Below are positions 1-8,848 of a stretch of 20,597 bases of DNA, in pieces. The notes beneath the pieces were generated by a model. It did no database searches. It was not told where the DNA came from and worked only from the letters and a program-made list of their open reading frames with translations. This DNA is from a candidate division TA06 bacterium SM23_40. Lineage in GTDB: Bacteria; LJUI01; SM1-40. Every line of letters begins with the position of its first letter. The first letter of the stretch is position 1. The position numbers were made by a program, and so were the translations under genes. The stretch is taken from the NCBI GenBank assembly GCA_001303705.1, contig LJUI01000028.1, positions 1 to 20,597 on the forward strand, in the 5' to 3' direction.

Positions 1-469
1 TTCGCCCGGAACCGGACCCACTGCCCGCCAACGTCGACGTGCTTCAGGTCGAGTCGGACCACCTTGGTGCCGCGGAGCCCGGTCGAGTAGACCGCATGCA
101 GAAGTGCGCGATCCCCGAGCCCCGTCGCCGTCCGGATTCGCGGCTTCTCGAGCATGCGCTCGACCTCCTTGACGCTCGGCACCATCGGGAGGCGTCCCTG
201 TCTGTGCGGGGCTCTCACGACCTCGGTAGGATCGCACACCGCCTCATCGCCGAGAGCTTGCGGGTGCTCGCCGTCGTGCCGGCCTGCCGGAGAGACCCGA
301 GGAACCCCACCACATCGTGCCGCTCGGCGCGGACGGGCCCCGTGCTATGGGCCTCGAGATACCTGAAGTATTGTCTCAGGTCGCCCCCGTATGCCCTGAC
401 CGTATTGTCGCTTAGATCGTCCTGAAGCCGCAGGTGCGCCTCGAAGCGCTCCAGCAGATCGAGCTCCAT
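1..469 (-). pseudogene. Xer-type tyrosine recombinase, frameshifted and cut by the window edge
   Basis: The frame from the ATG at 469 encodes an 84-residue segment typical of the N-terminal SAM-like core-binding domain of XerC/XerD (LLERFEAHLRLQDDLSDNTV near the start, then TRKLSAMR). It stops at 215. The catalytic domain resumes in another frame from about 239: DPTEVVRAPHRQGRLPMVPS, then GDRALLHAVYSTGLRG with the first catalytic Arg, and it runs off the left edge. The linking helix (usually FFRYLVREG-like, about 11 residues) is missing, so a deletion of roughly 30 nt that is not a multiple of three joins the two halves. A GGGGAGG ribosome site sits 6 nt before the ATG. The family catalyses site-specific recombination, for example dimer resolution or integration. 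The remaining catalytic residues lie outside the window. XerC cannot be told from XerD here. Confidence 0.85.
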
Positions 470-504
470 GAACACACCTCCCCGCCGACCGTTGGGTACA
501 GAAA

Positions 505-544
505 GACATGCCTCACCCTTGATCAGCCCGTGGCGAGGTATGTC
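505..544. repeat. Inverted repeat upstream of the recombinase
   Basis: GACATGCCTC at 505-514 and GAGGTATGTC at 535-544 form a 10-bp stem with one imperfect pair (a G-U wobble if transcribed from the plus strand, an A-C mismatch from the minus strand) and a 20-nt loop. It lies in the 157-nt spacer between the broken beta-helix gene and the recombinase start, about 35 nt before that ATG. It could be an operator or a processing site. No T-run follows on the minus strand, so it is not an evident intrinsic terminator. Nothing else recognisable is in this spacer. Confidence 0.45.
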
Positions 545-626
545 CGGAGACATCATCCGATGGGCGCTCACCAGGCGAGGCAGATTCCCGGCACCCCCTC
601 CCCTATCGCAGCGACTGCCCGTGCCG

Positions 627-2482
627 CTAAGGCTCCACGACTGTGAACTTAAACCCGTCCTGATCGAAGACGTTACCGGGCATCCCCACCTTCCAAGCCA
701 GTTCCCACGTGCCGAGAGGGCACATGTCGCGTACCTGATACTCTCGAACGTACTGCCAGCTGTAATGTCGATGTATGATCCCATAGCCGGGTCCCTCGAG
801 CGGATTCCCGGGCCATGGCTCGCCATCAGGTAGAGTCAGTTTCACAATGCCTCTACACGGCTGCGGCTCATCGTTGCAGTTGACCAATGTGTAGAGAACA
901 TGCAGGCTATCACCCAGTAGGAGAGAGAGCGTCTCAGGTGTCACATACGTGACAAGACTCTTCGACTGATCGAAGAAGAAGGCACCCATATCGCTGCGTG
1001 TACCGCCAGGATCGAGCGAGTCCGGATGCCCAGAATCGATGCAGGGTGAGCCCCACAACAGACGATAGTCCCGCCACTCCGACTTCACGAACCTCGGATC
1101 AGCGTCGATGTTGCCCTCGTCCCACTGCAACATGCCTCCCGGCCCGACATACACTGCTGCCGAGCCTCCCTCGACATCGGAGTAGCTAACAGTCAGCGAA
1201 CATGACGCAGCCAAGTAGATTTCCGGTCCAGAATCCCCGCTGTCCCCCCAGAGGACCAAGTTGATGACGGTTGGCGAGGATTCATCTTCACAGAAGATCC
1301 CACCAGCACACTCCCCGGCTGTATTCCCCGTGATAGTATTGGCTTCGGTCGCTGGAGATGATCGAAGGCAATAGACTCCTCCGCCGTTCTCTCCAGCCGT
1401 ATTCCCAGCAACTGCGTTGAGCTCGATCGGCGTAGAGGATCCGAGGGCGCAGAAGATTCCCCCGCCGGCGACGTCCGCGGTATCCTCTATGATGGTGTCG
1501 TCTACGACCGGCCCTGAACAGTCCAACCGGAACGTTATGCCCCCTCCCTTGTAGGTACTCGCATTTCCAGTGATCGTGTTTCCAGAGATCGGCGGGGAGG
1601 AGTGATAGCTGTAGATCCCGCCTCCATAAGTGTTGGCCGTGTTGTCTGTGATTGTGTTGTCTTTCAGAGGTGGGCACGAGGTGTTCCAGCATGCGACTCC
1701 TCCCCCGCGCTCGCCGGCAACGTTCTCAGTGATTGTGTTGCCCTGGATCTGCGGAGAGCCCCCGTTGTAGCAGTCGATTCCGCCGCCGTCCTCTTCAGCC
1801 GTGTTCCCGGTGATGGTGTTGTCAACGATTTGCCCATAACAAGTGTACCAGAACTGTGTACCCCCTCCCCTGGAGCTGGTTGTATTCTCGGTGATAGCGT
1901 TGTGCGAGATCGTCGGCTAGCAGTAGAAGTACCAATAGATGCCACCACCACCGCGAAAGTCGGCGTGATTCCCCGTGATCGTGTTGCCTCGGATGGTTGG
2001 CGAGGAAGCGTACCGGCCGGCGATGCCGCCGCCGACATTCGCCGTATTCCCTGTGATCACATTGCCCTCTATGATGGGAGAAGAACCGCTGCAGAATATC
2101 CCACCACCGTATCTATCCCAATTCGTGAGGTACGAATACCCATTTCTGATCGTGAATCCATGCAGCACCCAGGTCGAGTGCTCGCCACTATGGAAATAGA
2201 ACCCTCGGTGAGGATCTCCCGCACTCCCTTCACAATCGATAATGGTCACACCGGGCCCCTCTTCAGACATGACTGTTATGGCCCTTCCCCGAAATCGATG
2301 TCACGGTTCCCGTCACCCGTGTAGGTGCCATTGGCGACTAGCACCGTATCGCCCTCCAAGGCAGCGTTGATCCCGGCCTGAATCGTCGGCTAGTCGTCCG
2401 GCACGCGGAGAACCGTGGCCCAGGCGCTTCCGCACGCAACGACAGTCAAGGAGACACCCAGCACTACCATCACTACTCTCAC
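627..2482 (-). pseudogene. Secreted beta-helix repeat protein, broken (two amber stops and one frameshift)
   Basis: A probable GTG start at 2482 follows GGGGGAG and opens a signal peptide ending SAWA. The conserved cap follows, but its EYPTIQ tyrosine is a TAG (2390-2392). A 1-nt loss near 2283-2292, in the codons for DFGGKAI, breaks the frame again. A second TAG (1917-1919) sits where other copies read SSPTI. Downstream of it the frame is open for 429 codons to the TAG at 627. If the lesions are ignored the protein would have about 11 GGG-type coils, the NIDADPRFV/SPCIDSGHPDSLDPGGT closing block, and the NCNDEPQP / WPGNPLEGPGYG / GTWELAWKVGMPGNVFDQDGF C-terminal module (type A). TAG ends several neighbouring genes, so it is a real stop here. 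It is the last array copy, 98 nt after the protease fusion. Confidence 0.85.
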
Positions 2483-2580
2483 GTTCGCTCCCCCCTTCGC
2501 TCTATTGCCCCGAATCCTGCTCTTTCCTCAGGGCCCGCCCGTGCTCGCAGGGATGACCGAGCAGCTGTGATCGCGATTGA

Positions 2581-5535
2581 TCACTTCTTCACTGGCAGCA
2601 CCACCGTGAACTTGAAGCCGTCCTGGTCGAAGACGTTTCCGGGATGACCCACCATAGTCCTGAAGCCCCAGGTCCCGAGCAGACACTGGAGAGGCACCGT
2701 ATACGACCTCACGGCCTGAAAGTAGGAATCAGGCTTCATCTCGAGGTAGTGCGGCCCTTCGAGCGGGTTCCCGGGCCACGGCTGGCCGTTGGGCCGCCTG
2801 AGGAGAGCGATCCACCAGGTCGGCTGGGGCTCGTCATGGCAGTTCATGATCGTGTATACGACACTCCCGGTCTGTCCCGGAGCTACCGTCAGTGCCTGGA
2901 CTGAGGCATAGATGACGAGGGTTTTCGACTGATCGAGGGAGTGTGCTCCCATGTCGCACCTGGTGCCATCAGGATCGAGCGAATCAGGATGGCCTGCGTC
3001 GATGCATGGGGATGGCCAGAGCAGCCGATAATCATCGAAGCTCGGCCAGACGAACCAGGGACTGGTGTCGATGTTCCCTTCGCCCCACGCGAGGAAGCAG
3101 CCAGGATCGACATGGACTGCCGATGAGCCGCCCTCCACGTCAGTGAAGCTGATGCCGATCGCTCCGCTCTGGCGGAGGACGACTTCAGGGCCAATTCCTG
3201 CGTTGTCACCCCAGAGGATGGAATTGGTGACATTCAAATAGGAGTCGTGGCAGGAGATGGCACCGCCTTCCGCAGCCGTATTCCCGGTGATGGTGTTCCT
3301 CACGAGGGTAGCTGGGCTTTCGCCCCAGCAGGAGATGCCCCCTCCGTAGGTGCCGGCATTCTCGCCGATCGTATTGCCCACTATCATCGGAGCGCAATAC
3401 CCCAAGCACGAAATGCCGCCGCCGTATGTGGCTTCATTCTCGGACACCGTATTGCTGATCACGATGCCATCGCTGTCTTCCCAGAAAGCGATACCCCCAC
3501 CCCAGACGGCATGGTTGTCGGTGATCATGTTCTCCACAATGATCGGGAAAGATTCCTCCTCAGCGGCTATCCCACCGCCGTCGATCTCCGCAGTGTTCTC
3601 CCGGATGATATTCCCGGCAATCGTGGGTGAAGAACCGACGCAGTGAATCGCGCCGCCGCACGTCAGGGGCCATCCCCCCGTCACATACCCATTCTGAATC
3701 GTGAACCCGCGCACGACCGCGGTGGCCTCCTCCCCACTATAGAATCGAAACCCGCGATGGGGATCGAGCGAGCTCCCCTGACAGTCGATGATGGTCACCT
3801 CCGGGCCGTTCTCCGACATGACAACGATCGCCTTACCACCGAAGTCGATATCCCGGTTCCCGTAACCGGTGTACAGACCATCGGCGACTAGCACCGTATC
3901 TCCGGCCGCCGCCGAGTCGACCCCTGCCTGAATAGTAGGACACTCAGGGCTCGGCACGTGCCAGGTCCTCGGTACCATGGTGCCGATTGCCTCGAGGGCC
4001 TGAATCCGCCCCGCTCCATAGTCGTTGTCCTTCCCTGCCGGACCTCTGTCGAGCGCTGTCATCTCGATTATCGAATCGATCTCTGGAGGCGTGAGAGCCG
4101 AGTTGCAGGAGAGCAACAAGGCGATTAGCCCGGAATTGTGCGGAGCTGCCATGGATGTGCCGCTCCAGGTTTCGCCGCTGTATCCTCCTCCCATGATCGT
4201 GGAGTTGATATTCACTCCCGGTGCGCAGATATCGGGATCGATCAGACCCATGCCCGGAGCGTATGGATAGTCATACCAGGGTGGAACCGACTGCCAACTG
4301 ACCGGTCCGTTGGAGCTGAAGTACGCGTAGTCGTCATTGTAGTAACCGGTCGCTCCCACCGTCATCATCGAGTTGAGGCCGCCCTCGAGCGTCTGGCCGG
4401 GATGGAGCCAGGGAGGTGGCACGTCGCCGGGCGTCGTAATCACGTCCGGAGGCCAATAGGAGGGGCGCCCGCCGCCGCCAGAGAACGACAGTATGACATC
4501 TGCAGCCAGGGCATAGCTGCAGACATCCCGCCATGCCGCCCGGTCAGGAAGATGAATGAGGTGGTACCAACCGATCGACCCATGCAGGATATCCGCCCCC
4601 ATGTCGACCGCGTACTCGATCGCCTCCCAGACATTTGCCTCTTCGCCCCATCCCACCTCATCCAACACGCGAATCGCCATCAGGTGAGCCTCTGGTGCAA
4701 CTCCCGTCAGCACGCCGCCTGTCCCATCCCCTGCTACTGTGCCGGAGACATGTGTGCCATGCCCGTTCTCATCGATCGGATCGGATGTGTGCGCATCGAA
4801 ATTGAACCCGTAGTAGTCGTCGATGTACCCATTCTCATCGTCGTCAATTCCGTTGTTCGGTATCTCCCCGAGATTCGTCCACATGTTGCCGGAAAGATCA
4901 CTGTGGTAGTACCAGATTCCGGTGTCGATGATCGCAACGAGAACGCCCTGACCTCTGTACCCGAGTTCCCACACATCGTCAGCTCCGATCCACTGCACAC
5001 CCCACGCCGTGTCCGACTGATGGGAGCGCGGAGCAAACGGCTCGATAGAATCAACTGATTCAGGTCTCTCCTGGAGGCCGGTCAAAGCGTACCCACGCGT
5101 GTTGTACATGATCGTCTCCACCTCAGGCAGCGCGGCAATCTCCCTCACCAGTGAGGACTGAGCGAGTAGACGGACCACATTGACTGCATGCAGATATCGG
5201 ATGTCTCGAGCGCGTCCCAACGCGGCAGCCTCCTGCACGAGCGTGCGCAGCCGCGACTGGCTTTCTCTCGCGAAGGCCGTCGCCTCCTCCCGAATCACAC
5301 GCCTTCCCTCTGTCTTGGGGAGACCAGTCGCTAGAGCGTGCAGGCCTTCGTAGTCGATTCTCTCCCTCATGATCACGCTGATCGAGATATGCCCATCATC
5401 GGCTGCCGCCTTCACCGTTTCCTGCAATGCGGGATCTGTTCTGCCCGCATATACCACGCCCCATAAGCCCGCGACCATCACCAGCGCGAGACACAGCACC
5501 GCGCACCACATCCATCCGTCTTCTCTTCTGCACAT
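2581..5535 (-). CDS. S8 subtilisin-like protease fused to beta-helix module
   Basis: This is a 984-residue exported protein. The ATG at 5535 is chosen because AGGGAGGAAG precedes it and a signal peptide follows (residues 1 to about 30, ending GVVYA); the longer open frame upstream looks non-coding. Residues 31-190 resemble a subtilase propeptide region. The peptidase domain is about 190-520, with Asp204 (AIIDTG), His259 (NGHGTHVSG) and Ser461 (WSGTSMAAPH). Where subtilases carry the oxyanion Asn (AAGN), this reads SFSGGGG around residues 350-356, so activity is uncertain. From about 523 (nt 3969 downward) the array cap begins with WHVPSPECPTIQAG, followed by six coils, the closing block and a type A C-terminal module ending FKFTVVLPVKK. 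The fusion point equals the signal-peptide junction of its paralogues. It is the only array member with an enzyme domain. Confidence 0.93.
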   Translation of the reverse strand: MCRREDGWMWCAVLCLALVMVAGLWGVVYAGRTDPALQETVKAAADDGHISISVIMRERIDYEGLHALATGLPKTEGRRVIREEATAFARESQSRLRTLVQEAAALGRARDIRYLHAVNVVRLLAQSSLVREIAALPEVETIMYNTRGYALTGLQERPESVDSIEPFAPRSHQSDTAWGVQWIGADDVWELGYRGQGVLVAIIDTGIWYYHSDLSGNMWTNLGEIPNNGIDDDENGYIDDYYGFNFDAHTSDPIDENGHGTHVSGTVAGDGTGGVLTGVAPEAHLMAIRVLDEVGWGEEANVWEAIEYAVDMGADILHGSIGWYHLIHLPDRAAWRDVCSYALAADVILSFSGGGGRPSYWPPDVITTPGDVPPPWLHPGQTLEGGLNSMMTVGATGYYNDDYAYFSSNGPVSWQSVPPWYDYPYAPGMGLIDPDICAPGVNINSTIMGGGYSGETWSGTSMAAPHNSGLIALLLSCNSALTPPEIDSIIEMTALDRGPAGKDNDYGAGRIQALEAIGTMVPRTWHVPSPECPTIQAGVDSAAAGDTVLVADGLYTGYGNRDIDFGGKAIVVMSENGPEVTIIDCQGSSLDPHRGFRFYSGEEATAVVRGFTIQNGYVTGGWPLTCGGAIHCVGSSPTIAGNIIRENTAEIDGGGIAAEEESFPIIVENMITDNHAVWGGGIAFWEDSDGIVISNTVSENEATYGGGISCLGYCAPMIVGNTIGENAGTYGGGISCWGESPATLVRNTITGNTAAEGGAISCHDSYLNVTNSILWGDNAGIGPEVVLRQSGAIGISFTDVEGGSSAVHVDPGCFLAWGEGNIDTSPWFVWPSFDDYRLLWPSPCIDAGHPDSLDPDGTRCDMGAHSLDQSKTLVIYASVQALTVAPGQTGSVVYTIMNCHDEPQPTWWIALLRRPNGQPWPGNPLEGPHYLEMKPDSYFQAVRSYTVPLQCLLGTWGFRTMVGHPGNVFDQDGFKFTVVLPVKK

Positions 5536-5593
5536 CGCTTCCTCCCTCGTCCGTTCCCTCCAGATCCCCAATGCGGTTCTTCCTCGTCCTCGT

Positions 5594-7151
5594 CTACTCC
5601 ACCGGCGGGGGCACGATCGCGAAACCGAAACTGTCCTCGTCGTAGACCATCGAGGGTGGCATCCCGATCCGGGACCCATACCCATACGCGCCGAGAGGCG
5701 CAGCCCCAGGCACCATGTGATGCAGGTGACGCTGCACCGTAGTATTCGCCGGCAGGGTGTATTGGTCGGGCCCGATGATAGTGAACGGGCTGCCATTCGG
5801 CAGGGTCGCCTCTGTCTGAACCCAGAACGGCTCCGCCTGTGGCCACCGGTTGATTGCCGTGTAGGTCACGCCTAGCATTGCTCCCGGGGACACTTCAGTC
5901 GTATCGGGTGTCAAGTACAGCGTCATGTAATCCTCCTGGTCGAAGAACTCCGCCCCCATGTCCCTCCGCGTCCCATCCGCGTCCAACGAGTCTGGATGCC
6001 CGGCGTCGATGCATGGCGACCCCCACAGCAATCGGTAGTCTCCCTTCTCGGCCAGCACAAACATCGGATCTGCGTCAATATTGCCCTCACCCGACCAGCC
6101 TCCTTCGACGTCGCAATAGGCAACGACTAGTAATGTATCTCCATCGACTTCGATCTGGGATGGCGAGTCGCCCCAGAGGATGGAGTTAATGATAGACAGG
6201 GAACACGAGTAGCAATGAATCGCGCCGCCCTCCCCGAGGGTGACGGCGTTTCTGGTCATGGTATTTCCGTTGATCGTAAGAGAAGACGCATGACATAATA
6301 TCCCGCCCCCGATCCGAGCCTCATTCCCGCTGATCGTGTTGCCACCGATCAGAGAAGAAGATCCCCACGGAAAGTACATTCCACCGCCCGCGAGCTCCCC
6401 TACATTCCCGCTGATCGTGTTTCCCACGATCACTGGACCGGACTCGTAGCAGTAGATTCCACCGCCATAATAGGCCTCATTTCCACTGATCCTGTTCCAT
6501 GCGAGTGTTGGAAAGGACGCGTACAGGCAACATATTCCGCCGCCGCCACCGCGAGCCGAACCACTAGCACTAGCCGTATTCCCAGCAATCGTATTCCCCA
6601 CGATCATAGGAGAGGCATAGTCGCAGTAGACTCCGCCGCCCGCTCCCCGTAATCATGTTGCCTTCGATCCTGGGAGAAGACGAGTAGCAGTGGATTCCGC
6701 CGCCCCACCCACTCAAGCCACCCGACGCCGTATTCCTGGTGATCCAGTTGCCTGCGATCGTGGGAGAGGCGTAGTCGCATCGCATTCCGCCGCCGCGGTA
6801 GGCAAATCCGTTCTGAACCGTAAATCCCCGGAGCACCGAACTCAAGTCCTCCCCGCTATGGAAGAAGAATCCTCGGTGCGGATCCAGTGAATCTCCCTCA
6901 CAATCGACAACTGTCACCTCAGGCCCATTCTCGGAGATCACAACAATCGCCTTGCCCAGAAAGTCGATGTCCCGGTTCCCGTCACCCGTATACGTCCCAT
7001 CAGCCACCAGCACCGTGTCACCCTCAACTGCGGCATCGATCCCTGCCTGGATAGTCGGATACTCGCCCGGCACGTGGAGAACCGTTGCCGAGACTCCCGC
7101 ACATAGCAAGAGAGTCAGGGCAGCACCCAGCAAAGTCGTGAACCGTGTCAT
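5594..7151 (-). pseudogene. Secreted beta-helix repeat protein with one frameshift
   Basis: The ATG at 7151 has GGAGAG 8 nt upstream and starts a signal peptide ending CAGVSA, then the cap VLHVPGEYPTIQAG. The first frame gives two coils (GGGMRC, GGGIHC), then leaves the family pattern after MITG near 6647 and stops at 6570. The other frame picks up at about 6643 with AGGGVYCDYASPMIVGN and stays open to 5594. The coil at the break lacks its usual NTAxx residues, which suggests a deletion of roughly 14 or 17 nt rather than a single-base slip. The second part holds six more coils, the closing block and a type B C-terminal module (YLTPDTTEVSPG, PLGAYGYGSRIGMPPS, DEDSFGF). Real inactivation seems more likely than error because a whole coil segment is short, but read-level evidence is needed. 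Confidence 0.85.
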
Positions 7152-7177
7152 GATATTTCTCTCCGTTGGACCCCAGC

Positions 7178-7187
7178 GGTGATCACC
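7178..7187. repeat. 10-bp palindrome in spacer
   Basis: GGTGATCACC is a perfect 10-bp palindrome in the 69-nt spacer between two beta-helix copies. As RNA it could form only a very short hairpin; as DNA it could bind a dimeric protein. It is short enough to be chance. Confidence 0.25.
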
Positions 7188-7220
7188 ATGCCCCAATGTG
7201 ATTCCAGCCAGTTGTCTCGA

Positions 7221-8780
7221 CTACGGTTCAACCAGCGTGAACGTGAAGCTGTCCTCATCATAGAGTGTCGAGGGCGGTACGCCGATGCGAACCCGGTACC
7301 CATACAGACCGAGCGGCACTCCGAATGGCAGGTTCCGAGCCGTGTGACGCTGCACGGTGAAATCGGGTGGCAGAGAATACGGTCCCTGCGTGCTAGTCGA
7401 GGTGTTACCGTTGGGTAGCGTGACTCGCGTACGCATCCACAAGGTCTCTGGCTGTGCCCAGCGATTGATGAGGGTGAAGGTCAATCCGAACTGGCCACCT
7501 GGGACGATCTCGGTCGCGTCCGGCGTCAGGTACAGCGTCATGTAGTCGTCCTGATCGAAGAAGTGCGCCCCCATGTCGCTGCGTGTACCGTCTGGGTCCA
7601 GGGAATCCGGGTGCCCAGCGTCAATGCACGGGGATTCCCAAAGGAGGCGGTAGTCTTGTTTGTCGGCCAGTACAAACATCGGATCTGCGTCGATATTGCC
7701 CACGCCCTCCCAACCGCCTTCTATGTCCGAGTAGGTGATGGCGATCGAGCTTGTACCCGCCAAACATATCTCGTGGTCGATCCCGGCACTGTCTCCCCAC
7801 AGAACGCAATTGAGGGCCGTAGCCGAGGATTCGCCGAGGTAGATTCCACCACCCCAGCCTTTGGCCGTGTTTCCCGTGACTGTGTTTCGCCTCATCAACG
7901 AAGCGGAATAGTGACAGTATATTCCCCCTCCGTCCTCGCCCGCGGCATTGTCGCTGATGATGTTGCCCACGACGCTCGGACAAGCTTCGCTCGAACAGAT
8001 TCCCGCCCCCCAGACGGCCGTATTTCCGGCGATCGCGTTGGCTTCGATAGTGACAGTAGTGGGAGAATCCGAGCACCATATCCCACCACCAGAAACTATG
8101 GCTGTGTTCGCTTCGATTGTGTTGCCCTTGATGGTCGGGGAACACCATTGGCTATGAATCCCACCGCCCCAGCCGGCCGTATTCCCCGTGACCGCGTTGC
8201 CCTCAATGATCCCTGAACAGTCATAACAGAAGATCCCGCCGCCATTCCACCCGACCATATTCCCGGAGATCGTGTTCCCCTTGATGGTCGCAGAAGAGGC
8301 ATAACAGTAAATCCCCCCGCCATTCGACTCGGCCGCATTCGCCGTGATCCTGTTCCCCTTGATCGTGGGAGAAGAGGAATAGCAGAGTATGCCCCCACCA
8401 TTGTCCTGCGGGAAGAGTCCATCGGCACCACAGCCGTTGCGAATCGAGAAGCCCTTCACTGCCGATGTGGAGTCCTCTCCAGAGTGGAAATAGAACCCCC
8501 GATGGGGATCGAGTGAGTCGGCCTCACAGTCAATAATCGTCACTTCCGGCCCGTTCTCCGACATCACGACCATGTTCACCCCACCGAAATCCAGATCGCG
8601 GTTCCCCTCGCCGGTGTAGATCCCATCAGCAACCAGCACCGTGTCACCCCCAACTGCGGCGTCGATCCCTGCCTGGATCGTGGGATACTCCCCCGGTACA
8701 TGCAGAACCGTCGCCGTGGCACTCGTGCCTGCTGCTGCGACGAGTGCTCCACACATCAGAATCGCCAATCGCTTTGTCAC
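7221..8780 (-). CDS. Secreted beta-helix repeat protein, type B C-terminus
   Basis: A 519-residue intact copy. GTG is the start, preceded by GGGGGAGAG. The signal peptide (MTKRLAILMC... ending near TSATA) is followed by VLHVPGEYPTIQAGIDAAV and the cap with GGVNMVVMSENGPEV. There are about eight coils, most with Cys after GGGIx (GGGILC, GGGIYC, GGGIFC, GGGIWC, GAGIC). The closing block (GNIDADPMFVLADKQDYRLL, SPCIDAGHPDSLDPDGTRSD) leads to a type B module: YLTPDATEIVPG, INRWAQPE, LPNGN, PLGLYGYRVRIGVPPS, DEDSFTF. No membrane anchor, LPXTG or recognisable T9SS tail is seen at the C-terminus, so how it stays at or leaves the cell is unknown. It sits 59 nt downstream of the PhzF-family gene, in the same direction. 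Beta-helix repeat families of this sort often bind or cut polysaccharides, but no catalytic motif is visible. Confidence 0.92.
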   Translation of the reverse strand: MTKRLAILMCGALVAAAGTSATATVLHVPGEYPTIQAGIDAAVGGDTVLVADGIYTGEGNRDLDFGGVNMVVMSENGPEVTIIDCEADSLDPHRGFYFHSGEDSTSAVKGFSIRNGCGADGLFPQDNGGGILCYSSSPTIKGNRITANAAESNGGGIYCYASSATIKGNTISGNMVGWNGGGIFCYDCSGIIEGNAVTGNTAGWGGGIHSQWCSPTIKGNTIEANTAIVSGGGIWCSDSPTTVTIEANAIAGNTAVWGAGICSSEACPSVVGNIISDNAAGEDGGGIYCHYSASLMRRNTVTGNTAKGWGGGIYLGESSATALNCVLWGDSAGIDHEICLAGTSSIAITYSDIEGGWEGVGNIDADPMFVLADKQDYRLLWESPCIDAGHPDSLDPDGTRSDMGAHFFDQDDYMTLYLTPDATEIVPGGQFGLTFTLINRWAQPETLWMRTRVTLPNGNTSTSTQGPYSLPPDFTVQRHTARNLPFGVPLGLYGYRVRIGVPPSTLYDEDSFTFTLVEP

Positions 8781-8831
8781 TTGCTCTCCCCCTCTCTATG
8801 CTCCCTTTGTATCCTCCCGCGCTCGTCTCAT

Positions 8832-8848
8832 GATGCATCCTATGCATC
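8832..8848. repeat. Hairpin over the stop codon of the PhzF-family gene
   Basis: GATGCAT and ATGCATC are perfect 7-bp arms around a 3-nt loop. The TAG stop of the PhzF-family gene (8840-8842) lies at the loop and arm edge. No T-run follows on the minus strand, so it is not a standard terminator. It may be an RNA-stabilising or processing hairpin between cistrons. Confidence 0.5.

Noticed and set aside
1260-2200. Regular repeats of about 70-90 nt resembling a CRISPR array.
   Set aside because: The repeats are degenerate, in frame, and translate as beta-helix coils (GGGIxC...PTIxGNTITGNTA). There are no identical direct repeats with unique spacers and no cas genes.
1602-2324. Long open frames on the plus strand (also 3247-3630, 4138-5058, 7563-8216, 10972-11655, 12814-13503).
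   Set aside because: They are antisense to the beta-helix and protease genes, are arginine- and proline-rich, show no family motif, and recur at matching places in each paralogue, as expected for shadows of a repeated coding sequence.
1917-2392. Stop-codon recoding (TAG or TGA read as an amino acid) to explain the internal stops.
   Set aside because: TAG ends several intact genes here (for example 13207, 11677, 14827, 16454) and TGA ends 2581 and 18451, and frameshifts are also present in the same broken genes.
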